A DNA stretch of 64,000 nt from NCBI GenBank assembly GCA_033782935.1, contig JAWQEG010001323.1:853501-917500 (forward strand), read 5' to 3'. This document shows positions 1 through 9,403 of the stretch, one piece after another. The position numbers and the translations under genes were made by a program. Source of the DNA: Petrolisthes cinctipes (lineage: Eukaryota > Arthropoda > Malacostraca > Decapoda > Porcellanidae). Numbering within the stretch: the first letter of the stretch is position 1; each line of letters begins with the position of its first letter. The notes beneath the pieces were generated by a model. The model saw only the letters and a list, made by a program, of their open reading frames with translations, searched no databases and was not told the DNA's origin.

Positions 1-25
1 TAAAACAATGATAGACGGTGATGCG

Positions 26-885
26 TAAGGGGAGATTTTTTTGTTCACGAATTGGAAGGTCTCTGATTCCTCTAAACCAGTGGTTCTTAACCAGGGGTGC
101 TCGCACCCCTAGGTGGTGCGAGGCCGGTTCCTAGGGGGTGCGAGGATAGGCATAATTAAAGCAAATTATATTTTTATATACGCATGTTATTTTTTTCTGC
201 AAAAAAAATAATCTTTTTGCTACAGCAGTGTTTTGAGCTAGAGAAAAACCTACACCTAATTTCCTAATGAAGTGCCAACGTTGCAACAGACTCGAGTACA
301 GGATACACGTATGTGATTCGGTGGGACGAGGGAGGGAGGACACGTATAGGTGACACAGAGGGGGGGAGGACACGTAGGTGACACAGAGGGAGGGAGGTTA
401 TCGTCACCACCCTCCCGCACCATTAACACACAGTCATCTGTTTGAGTGATTTATGGTTTCCCTGTTTTAATAACTTTTTCTTATTGATACATATACAGTA
501 GGGTGGAGGATTGGTTGTGAATCATTTCTGATTTTGCTTTCTTCACGTGTATTTAAATGGTCGGTTTATATAACATAAATCATTACTGTAGCGGTGTAGC
601 CATTACAATACTTTCATGGAATGTATTGTGATGGCTACAAATGTAAATATTAAAACCACGTATTTCAGTTTTAGCATTTTTTTTTTTAATTTCAGCAATC
701 GGGGGGTGCGAGAACTGACTGCTGATTTTAAAGGGGTGCATATATTGAAAAAGGTTAAGAACCACTGCTCTAAACTATGTCAAGAAACAGATCCCCTAGT
801 AGTACTATTGAGGGTGTCTTGTATTCTCGCATAATTAGGAGGAACAATAGCCTTCCACTTTGCCAACAAGAGAATCTCCCCTTAA
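26..885. repeat. Palindromic repeat family H, copy 1, split by a hAT MITE
   Basis: The outer halves (26-69 and 776-885) are inverted copies around the motif AAGGGGAGAT with nearby text on Ile/Phe-poor AT-rich DNA. Other copies lie at 18362-18546 and 55421-55592. Removing the MITE at 78-767 and one target duplication rejoins the halves. No coding capacity is seen. The element class is unknown; the palindromic layout suggests a MITE. Confidence 0.6.
78..767. mobile_element. hAT-type MITE with 8-bp target duplication
   Basis: The ends are inverted repeats starting CAGTGGTTCTTAACC and finishing with its complement. Both sides carry the identical 8 bp CTCTAAAC (70-77 and 768-775). An 8-bp duplication and CAG...CTG-type ends are hallmarks of the hAT superfamily. 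There is no transposase reading frame, so it is non-autonomous. It sits inside repeat family H. Confidence 0.85.
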
Positions 886-1339
886 TTCTATTAAAGAATT
901 TCCATTATCACCTCCATGTTTCCTATTGGAATGGTTGCCAAGGGTTGCCATGTGTTCAGATTCTTTGTTTCCCGACTATAAATTGTACAAGCCGCCCCTC
1001 AATATGAAATATCTACGTTCAGAGGCAGTATTCAAAAGCGTGGCTCGTTAAGACATACCTATGCCTGTCTCTTTACAAAAAATTTTAAATTATGAATGTA
1101 CAAATTGACCCTCAATATAACACTAATAATAGTTTACACTTTTCATTTAAAACAAAAACTAGCAGATCACTTTTTGTATGGTAATAAATATCAAAGGCAG
1201 GAGAAAACATGCCTCTGTACACAGATTCATTACAAACAGTGCAATACACACCCATAACACCAGTGCAAAACGGTAGAGAAGCTTTTAGAATCCAAAATAG
1301 CAAACACAATTAGAGAACACTTACAGTAGACAGATATAG

Positions 1340-1645
1340 ATTATAATTATAGACTCACAGCATGGGTTCATAAAAGGTCGACCTTACCTTATAAATCTGT
1401 TAACATTTTTCTCTGAAGTATACGAAGCAGTAGATACCAATAAGAACTACGATTATAATATACTTTTAGACTTTAGCAAGATCTTTGACAGAGTACCGCA
1501 CGAGAGGCTGATTGATGATGTCACAGGCACAAATGAAGGCGTAAAGTTACACCTGTTACAGAGGTGGTCTAAATCCCTGAACCCGGATTTAAAGCTTATA
1601 ACTGCTGGTTATATAAGAGGTATTCTCTTTGGATTAGAACTTTGA
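1340..1645 (+). pseudogene. CR1-like LINE reverse transcriptase fragment
   Basis: An open frame without its own ATG contains QHGFIKGR followed about 30 residues later by LLDFSKIFDRVPHERL. This order matches the start of the palm domain in CR1/L2-type non-LTR reverse transcriptases, where the aspartate of DFSKAFD is catalytic. The YADD box and the endonuclease are absent, and the downstream frame (to the TGA at 1643) is not recognisable. It is a 5'- and 3'-truncated relic. Clade placement is inference from these two motifs. Confidence 0.7.
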
Positions 1646-2220
1646 GTATTAATAACAGAATAAGAAGTCCTAATTTGGTTATATCTAAACATAAAAGTAT
1701 AATTAGTAAGTTTTTAATCCATTTATTTCATAAATAAATAGGCGGGAAAAACGGGGTATTTTGACGTTCTCCACCACAGCCACAAGTGTCAAATGTATGT
1801 TCTACATTATACATGTATGATTGTGTAATAAAAAGAGGTGGTATTATTAAACTACTACATCGAGGAAATGTTCTCTTGGTAACTCAATTATTATTTATTA
1901 TGTCACATTTGATGTGAGTTATAATTCAGTTTTGGATTTGATTGATTGGAATGAAACTCTGCCCTGTGATTGGTCGATGTATTCCTAAGGCATAACCGTG
2001 ATTGGCTGACTGACGTCATGGTGTCACATCACCTCCAACAGATACTCTCCCATATTCCAGTGTAAGTTAACGTTGCAGATAGTGTTGTAAATGTAGGAGT
2101 TTTGAGACGTAACTTACAACTGGAACAAATATACTCCAACGTAAGTTACACCATCTTTGTTGATCCGGCTCTCTTTGTTTGGTAATAATAATTGAATAGA
2201 TATAACTCACTAGTGCTTCT
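1646..2220. other. AT-rich stretch with no gene seen
   Basis: No coding signal is visible. A short imperfect palindrome built on GTGTAAGTTAACG and CGTAACTTAC lies near 2056-2125. Confidence 0.4.
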
Positions 2221-2332
2221 ACAGTATCCTTCTATAGTAGTACGCTGTGTAAACAAACACAGTGGTGCCACATGTCGCTAAACCCACCTACGGAACCTGT
2301 GCTCGTTACTATTGGAGGCAACTTTACCACCG
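2221..2332. repeat. Palindromic repeat family B, half copy
   Basis: It carries the family B words AAACAAACACAGTGGTGCCA and CTCGTTACTA with GGAGGCAACT. Only the right half of the palindrome is present. Full copies are at 5843-6047, 15788-15986, 19118-19318 and 56719-56942. Confidence 0.65.
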
Positions 2333-2526
2333 GTTCCCTCATTTTTAACTTAATTCATGGCTTTTTCGGTAATCGTAATGCAATCCAAGATATATTGCAC
2401 AAAAAATTAACTCAATTAGGAATTATAGGCAAATTATAGACAATGGAATAGCCTATACACAAAAACAAGTAATATATAAAAATCATATTATTACAGGGAA
2501 AGATATCAGTGCTATTGTTATTGTCA

Positions 2527-3204
<678 letters not shown>

Positions 3205-3342
3205 TACAAATGTGTTGGTAAATCTGGATCAATTGATTCCTACAAACTATTTCTAGTAACAACAGACCTCCATTCCTCTTATAAATCTGGTCCTGTTTCC
3301 TGGCATAGTTTGGAGGAATCATATTACTCTAATGTACAGTTG
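3205..3342 (+). repeat. Dispersed repeat family A, copy
   Basis: It follows the family order: TGTTGGTAAATCTGG, GATTCCT, CTGGTCCTGTTTCCTGGCAT, TTTGGAGGAATCA, then a TGTAC end. The family occurs about ten times in the window in both orientations, about 130 bp each, with no coding capacity. Confidence 0.6.
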
Positions 3343-3549
3343 GACACAGGAATTCGTGGTACAGCCCAAGTGAAAGATGGTCGATTTCTCCCAATATCAA
3401 GTTCCTTAGTGCCAAATAGGAGACATCAGGGGCAGAAGTCAGTATTGAGGATGGTAATAAAAAGCAAGTACCTGATAATAGACACTGGTTACTCAAATGG
3501 GACAAGTATCTTTCACCTGGGCTGTACCACCAATTCATGTGTCCAACTG

Positions 3550-3772
3550 TACCAAAAGAATGTATACATACAGTCAGCCACAAGAATTCTTACACAGGGC
3601 GTATGAAAAGAGAGGTCATTCTTTTGAAAGTATTGAAATGAATGGTCTACCAAGTGACTCGGTGATTTGCAAAACAACAAACCTAATAATAATAATAATA
3701 ATAATGTTGTATTGCAGTTACGTAGTGTTACATTTTCTATATAGTGTAAACCGTCGAAAGGAACAGCGTGTG
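3550..3772 (-). repeat. Dispersed repeat family I, copy
   Basis: Reverse-complement relative of 54977-55335 and 58364-58556. Shared words include TGTTGTATTGCAGTTACGTA, an (AAT)n tract, and the pair AGTGACTCGG and GGTCATT in matching order. The ATG-initiated frames here are interrupted by the microsatellite and look non-coding. Confidence 0.55.
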
Positions 3773-3999
3773 AACAAATTCTTGTGGCCAACTGTACATA
3801 ACCCCTTAATTCTATCTGACAGCAATCCAGCCTTAATACTGACCATACACACACACACACAACTCCGCCCCTAGACATCCGAGCCACACACACACACACA
3901 TAGAAGAGGATTCACACCAAACCACCAACAGTTCACATTGTATCGCAGCACAACGGACATCGCTATAACCATTTTAATTAAGGAGGATAGAGAGCCTAC

Positions 4000-4128
4000 A
4001 TAGTACAGTGTTAGTGCTAAACCTGTAGCAAGTGATTCATTCAAATTATTTCAAGCAACAACAGGCCACGATTTTTACTTGTTAATCTGGTTTGGTGGCC
4101 TAGCATACTTTGGAGGAATCAGGACGCT
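4000..4128 (+). repeat. Dispersed repeat family A, copy
   Basis: Diverged copy retaining the GTACAGTGTTAGT start, AAGCAACAACAGG, and ACTTTGGAGGAATCAGG. Confidence 0.55.
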
Positions 4129-4642
4129 CTTTTTAATTAATATACCAAAAAGTATAATATTACTCCATTAATAGCGCCTTGAGAGATTGTGACGTGTTAA
4201 TTCAGAGTTCGTGTCCAATTAAGTACATTATTATTATTATTGTAGATTAACCTATACATATTTTTCAACCTTTGGGTTCTATTGGTACGTCTCTGTTAAG
4301 TTTTGTAGCTCGTGTCAGTGTAGGATTATATATATTTGGAAGAAAGAGGATAGTCATTGATTTTAATTATATTGTAGATTAATGTATACATATTTTTCTA
4401 CCTTTTCATTCCAATATAGTACATTTTCTCCAAATAATAATAATAATAATATTTGACTAGTGGAAGTACAGTACAGGAAGGTAAGGCAGAAGATTCTTAA
4501 GTTATACTTTTGTTTCATGTTATATTTATCTTCATAAACTTTGGAACACATCGGTATACATTTATTCCAATGCATGGCCAACTAATAGAATACTGACAAT
4601 CCAAGGGGAATGAAATCAAATCATCTAATGTAAACAATGTAG

Positions 4643-4813
4643 AGTTGCGGACACATGAAACAGACACACTTCACATGGGCCCCTTGTCAAGCCTAGCTAG
4701 ATAGAATAGGACGCGTCGCCTCTACACACAACAACGTCTCATCCAGCTGCTCTATAAAATTATGTTCAGTGAGGGGCCCAGTTTCAGGTGAGTCTGTTTC
4801 ACATGTCTGCAAC
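4643..4813. mobile_element. Short inverted-repeat MITE, family E, copy 1
   Basis: The ends are inverted: GTTGCGGACACATGAAACAG at the left, and its imperfect complement CTGTTTCACATGTCTGCAAC at the right. Internal GGCCCC and GGGGCC are also inverted. About 170 bp, non-coding. A second copy at 9599-10285 has been split by a 0.5-kb insertion. Confidence 0.7.
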
Positions 4814-4815
4814 TG

Positions 4816-5030
4816 TACACTCAAGCTCGTAATTTTGCGACCACGTCCCCTAATGTTTATGTCATCTGAGCTGGTAACACTGTGTGGGGAAGGTGTCATT
4901 GTAGGTGAAAGATTGTATCATGCCCCTCTACTATGTTCTACCTACTCTGATTCCTCACCAAATAAATGTTACCAGCTCAAATGGCATAAACATCTAAGTA
5001 CGTGGTCGCGAATTTACGAGCTCGGGTGTA
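4816..5030. mobile_element. TA-flanked MITE
   Basis: Inverted ends: CACTCAAGCTCGTAA with CGACCACGT on the left, ACGTGGTCGCG with TTACGAGCTCGGGTG on the right, bounded by TA on both sides. A Tc1/mariner-type origin is inferred from the TA. It abuts family E copy 1 head to tail. Confidence 0.65.
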
Positions 5031-5192
5031 CATTCAATAATTCATTCGTGTATTTTCCCGATTCAGTAATTCTTTCGCCATTGTCCTTTACAAAATAAAA
5101 ACTAACACTAATAATATACTCGTAGGACTTTTAGGCTTAACGTTAAAAGGGCCAATAATATTATAGCCTACTTTTGATACATTAGACTCCGA

Positions 5193-5613
5193 GCAGGGTT
5201 CTTCAAACTTTTTCAGTCGTGACCCAGATTTTACTATGACATCATTCTCGCGACCCATACAGAAAAATCTTTTACAAATGACCAGAATTATCAACGTAAA
5301 AAAATACAAGGCCAAAAACTGAAACGCAAAAATTATGATAAAAAGGCATTCTAACCAGAATTCTCTCTCTCTCTCTTTCTCTCTCAAGAAGGCTAATATT
5401 TGTGCAATGATTTTGTGTTATTGATAATTAAATATATGAATATTCGAGTATAAAAATATGTTAGGTGAATTCATGTATAAACTTCATATTTATTTTATTG
5501 TCACGAACATTATTATTTTATTTTATTCATGTATTTATTTTAGTAAGCCTGCGACCCAGTTTGGAGGAATTGGTGACACAGTAATGGGTCGGGACCCGTA
5601 GTTTGAAGAACCT
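5193..5613. mobile_element. hAT-like MITE, diverged
   Basis: The left end CAGGGTTCTTCAAACT is mirrored by AGTTTGAAGAACCTA near 5601-5613, with GTGACCC and GGGTCGGGACCC further in. CAG-type ends suggest hAT, but I see no clean 8-bp duplication. The interior is AT-rich and includes a (CT)n run at 5361-5387. Confidence 0.5.
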
Positions 5614-5725
5614 ATAATCCTCCAAAGTATGTCAGGAAACAGGAGAAGGTTAACCAAAATAAGAGTAGACTGTTGCTTGCACTAGTTTGGGAGAATCAGT
5701 TGCTCCAGATTTACCAGCACTGTAT
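5612..5725 (-). repeat. Dispersed repeat family A, copy
   Basis: Minus-orientation copy: ATCCTCCAAAGTATGTCAGG, AAACAGGAG, TTGCTTGCACTAGTTTGGGA, GCTCCAGATTTACCAGCACT. Confidence 0.6.
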
Positions 5726-5842
5726 CTTAATAGTTATAAAATCTTGTCCAAAAGAATGAACTTGATTAATCAGTAAAATCATTCAGTGATAGCAAGAGAA
5801 AAGGATTATAAAGGACGTTACATATTGTTTTAGAAATACATT

Positions 5843-6047
5843 TGTCTCCACTAGTAACAAGCACAGCGTCCAGTGGTAGGTTTGGTGAAATGTGGCACCC
5901 CTGTGTTTGTTTACATAGAGTCCTTATGATGGATACTATAGCAGGAGTGAGTTCATTTACCATCACTACGAGTAAACAAACACAGTGGTGCCACGTTTTG
6001 CCAAACCCACCGGACGCTGAACTCGTTACTAGTGGAGGTAACTGGAC
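5843..6047. repeat. Palindromic repeat family B, full copy
   Basis: Nearly perfect palindrome of about 205 bp. CTCCACTAGTAACAAGCACA at the left is mirrored by CTCGTTACTAGTGGAGG at the right. The two halves each carry the GTGGCACCACTGTGTTTGTTTA word or its complement. Probably a MITE, but no transposase relative is visible in the window. Confidence 0.75.
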
Positions 6048-6126
6048 CTCATTTGACTCTTTTCAGCATCTCGTTTGACTCTTTGAACTTTTTAAGTATC
6101 TGCTTTGACTCTTTTAAGTAAATACA

Positions 6127-6780
6127 GCCGGCTCCACTGTCGCGAGGGCTACTGCAGTGTTGTCAGCGCTCACTCTCCCAGGCGTGAACCACAAACTTCG
6201 GTCCGAGACACACATCTGAAACACTAACTAGTGAGTGAGATAGTAATGGGGGTTGGCAGGCTTGTATGCTGAGCGAAACGAATGACAATGAAATAATAAT
6301 CTGTATGTGAGCAATTTTTGTTTTATGTGGATGCAACAATAGGCACCAAATGATTCCTGATGTTTTAATTTGCTATATTTCATGGTGCAGAATATTACAT
6401 TGTAATGCTCGATAAATTAGGTTTTGATTAACTATTAAGATGATAAATGGAGGAGACCATAGTATGGGAACATATTCCATGCACCTGTGGCCAGTTTATG
6501 GATGTTCTGATAATATTGACACATTAGGTAGGAGAGCCTTTTTCGCCGAGGTCAAACTCAGTACTCTAATACTTGAGAGCAACAACCTCTACCTTACTGA
6601 CTTTGCTGACACTTGAAGAACAATTACATAAGAACTGAGGATATTAGATAATCCAAGCATCGGCACCATGAACTATCCATCATCTGGCCCCTTTAATGAT
6701 TTCGTTAAATAAAACCGGGATAAATAAATCCTATATATTGGCTGTAATGTGTTTGCATTGCAAAGACGGAAACTGAAGTT
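6127..6780. repeat. Left arm of a large inverted repeat
   Basis: This arm is nearly identical to the reverse complement of 8568-9215. The shared segment runs from GCCGGCTCCACTG through TGTCAGCGCTCACTCTCCCA to GACGGAAACTGAAGTT. Differences are a few substitutions, one short insertion near 6140-6155, and an A-run present only in the right arm. The right arm ends about 110 bp before the receptor start codon, so this arm is an inverted copy of the receptor's upstream DNA. Confidence 0.85.
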
Positions 6781-6849
6781 CTCAAGCCTTCTTTGTGCAG
6801 GAACGCAATGCATGGCAGGTGGCACATTCCTTTAGAGAATTAAGTACTA

Positions 6850-7041
6850 AAATTAATAACATGTAGTACATCTATCTGTGTTAGTACTGGTATTTATCGT
6901 TTTACGGCTTACGTTATTCCTCGTTATTGCCTTGCAGAATTGCGAGGCAAATACTGTGATAAGAATATGCATAACTTTATGGTTGTTACACTTAAGCTTA
7001 CATGAGTATTAATTACTTCCTCACTACTGAATGTAATGTAA
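6850..7041. other. Intervening stretch, no gene seen
   Basis: AT-rich sequence between the inverted-repeat arm and a Tc1 relic. No coding signal. Confidence 0.35.
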
Positions 7042-7113
7042 TCAGAATCGCGCACAGACTCCCTCCTTCACAATGACCTTCTGCAGCCGGTCGGGCATCG
7101 AGGCGACGAGAGT
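7042..7113 (-). pseudogene. Tc1-like transposase C-terminal relic
   Basis: On the minus strand a short frame reads SMPDRLQKVIVKEGVCARF followed by a TGA at 7044-7042. This resembles the C-terminus of Tc1-family transposases, where a SMP(R/D)R(L/V)QAV motif precedes the stop. The catalytic DDE region is missing. It lies in the spacer between the arms of the large inverted repeat. Confidence 0.5.
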
Positions 7114-7463
7114 AGTAAGTGCTTCAGACGTTTAAAACAGAAGTTCGCGGTTCACGCCTGGGCGAGGGAGCAGTGAAAACACAAACTTTTTCCACCTCAG
7201 ACACGAGCCAAATGCAGGCAGAGGCGAGCGAGCGAGAGGAGGACTGGCAAAATTATCGCTTTTGTCTGTGTGTGTGGCGAAGTGTCAGTCACGAGTGGCC
7301 GAGGCCTAACGTGACAGTTTGATGACTACGTGACATTCATTTAATGAATTGAAGACGAGACCTAAAAGATGAATTATGACAAAGAGAACAACCTACACTA
7401 AAACATATCTGTCTTGTTAATAAATACAGCCCCAAGACCAATAATATAGAGACTAAATGGTAA

Positions 7464-7466
<3 letters not shown>

Positions 7467-7513
<47 letters not shown>
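7467..7513. repeat. (GA)n microsatellite
   Basis: Perfect AG dinucleotide run of about 47 bp. Confidence 0.95.
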
Positions 7514-7515
<2 letters not shown>

Positions 7516-7660
7516 GGTAGGGATATTTAAGATGGAGGTGGAAGCCAAGGGAAGTTCATCTGCAGCCTGCACAAGAATTCACCTGCACAAGAATAGCACC
7601 AGCCTCGTCTACAAGGCTATTTCCAGTTCATGGGGAAAAAAATAACTTGTATTACACCTG

Positions 7661-8132
7661 TTAAAGGTCAATTCACACATATCCGTGCCGTATCCGTGCC
7701 GTATCCGATCAATGCGTCAGTGTCAGTGAAAAAAAAAAATCGTTACTTTGAAACTGGCCGAGGTATTCACACACGTCTGGCGCAGTACCGTGTTTTGAAT
7801 CTCCGTGTCAGTGCCCACAAATTTAATATCGTCGCCACTGATACTTTTTGGTTTTCGCGGACGGACGTCGGAAGGTTGGACAACAACAACAACACCAACA
7901 ACAACATGAATGACGAGCTGCTAATTGAACTGATTAGAAATTATCCTGTCCTATATGATTTATCAGAACCGAAATATATGGACAGTGATTTTATAAACAT
8001 TCTATTTGGATTACTATAGGACAATAAAATGAATAATCACTGACACAGTACGGAGGCAGAGGCACCACAGATATCACTGATATTGAACGGACGCGCCACT
8101 GACAAGGCACGGATGTGTGAATGGTCCTTTAA
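7661..8132 (+). mobile_element. Harbinger-like element with MADF remnant, copy 1
   Basis: Ends are inverted: TTAAAGGTCAATTCACACAT at the left, ATGTGTGAATGGTCCTTTAA at the right. The outermost TTA/TAA fits the 3-bp TWA duplication of PIF/Harbinger elements. Inside, a plus-strand ATG near 7906 begins a short frame with LIELIRNYPVLYDLSEPKYM. This matches the start of the MADF DNA-binding domain common in the second protein of Harbinger elements. It stops after about 37 residues, so the domain is truncated and no transposase is present. An inverted relative follows at 8152-8543. Confidence 0.65.
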
Positions 8133-8151
8133 GGTCCGTGACGCATCAGTA

Positions 8152-8543
8152 ATGTCTGTTCACACATATCCGTAGCGCCACCGTGAAATCCCATACCATT
8201 CTAGTCCTATATTATTCCTAACAGTTTATATATCTCCATATATTTTGGTTGTGATAAATCTTACAGGACAGGATGATTTCGATTCAGTTCAATTAGCAGC
8301 TCGTCATTCATGTTTCTTACTACTCAAACACTTGTCACACCTATCGACGTCCATGAAAACCAAAAAGTATCAGTGGCGACGATATTAAATTTGTGGGCAC
8401 TGACACGGAGATTCTAAACACGGTACTGCGCCGGACGTGTGTGAATACCTCGGCCAGTTTCAAAGTAACGATTTTTTTTTTTTTTTCACTGACACTGACG
8501 CACTGAGCGAACACAGCACAGATATGTGTGAATGAACCTTTAA
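8152..8543 (-). mobile_element. Harbinger-like element, copy 2, inverted
   Basis: Minus-orientation relative of 7661-8132. It has the end ATGTGTGAATGAACCTTTAA at the right and the MADF-encoding segment read from about 8310 downward, now with an in-frame stop. The left end is degenerate. Together copies 1 and 2 form an imperfect hairpin. Confidence 0.6.
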
Positions 8544-8567
8544 CCTGTAAATTTAGTTTTACCACCA

Positions 8568-9215
8568 AACTTCAGTTTCCGTCCTTGCAATGCGAATACA
8601 TTACAGCCAATATTTAGGATTTATTTATCCCGGTTTTATTTAACGAAATCATTAAAGGGGCCAGATGATGGATAGTTCATGGTGCCGATGCTTGGATTAT
8701 CTAATATCCTCAGTTCTTATGTAATTGTTCTTCAAGTGTCAGCAAAGTCAGTAAGGTAGAGGTTGTTGCTCTCAAGTATTAGAGTACTGAGTTTGACCTC
8801 GGCGAAAAAGGCTCTCCTACCTAATGTGTCAATATTATCAGAACATCCATAAACTGGCCACAGGTGCATGGAATATGTTCCCATACTATGGTCTCCTCCA
8901 TTTATCATCTTAATAGTTAATCAAAACCTAATTTATCGAGCATTACAATGTAATATTCTGCACCATGAAATATAGCAAATTAAAACATCAGGAATCATTT
9001 GGTGCCTATTGTTGCATCCACATTAAAAAAAAAAAAAAAAAATTGCTCACATACAGATTATTATTTAATTGTCATTCGTTTCGCTCAGCATACAAGCCTG
9101 CCAACCCCCATTACTATCTCACTCACTAGTTAGTGTTTCAGATGTGTGTCTCGGACCGAAGTTTGTGGTTCACACCTGGGAGAGTGAGCGCTGACAACAC
9201 TGCAGTGGAGCCGGC
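8568..9215. repeat. Right arm of the large inverted repeat, next to receptor exon 1
   Basis: Reverse complement of 6127-6780 with very high identity. Its outer end lies about 110 bp upstream of the receptor ATG at 9325. If the receptor's transcription start is within or beyond this arm, promoter or 5'UTR sequence has been duplicated in inverted orientation. I see no convincing TATA box or initiator. Confidence 0.85.
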
Positions 9216-9324
9216 GGTACCTCTATTGACTACAGTAGGCCTACTCCATTATCGAAACCATTTTATTATACTGTACGCATTTATAGAAGAAAGCAGTGAT
9301 CGAGTGTTAGATAAGACTGTGAAG

Positions 9325-9403
9325 ATGGTAGTGGTGATACAGAAGACAATGGTGATGGTCATAGTGTTGTTGATATTGGACCTTCCGCATTACAGTCTGG
9401 CAG
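9325..9403 (+). CDS. Receptor exon 1 (signal peptide)
   Basis: ATG at 9325 opens 26 codons rich in Val, Ile and Leu, ending Tyr-Ser-Leu-Ala, which fits a cleavable signal peptide. The donor is CAG|GTGAGT and the exon ends in phase 1. An upstream in-frame ATG at 9133 exists, but the intervening sequence is repeat-like and would bury the signal peptide, so 9325 is preferred. A second Met at codon 9 could also start. Intron 1 is 1494 bp. Confidence 0.8.

Noticed and set aside
9133..9324. Upstream in-frame start for the receptor
   Set aside because: The added 64 residues fall in the inverted-repeat arm and would move the signal peptide away from the N-terminus.
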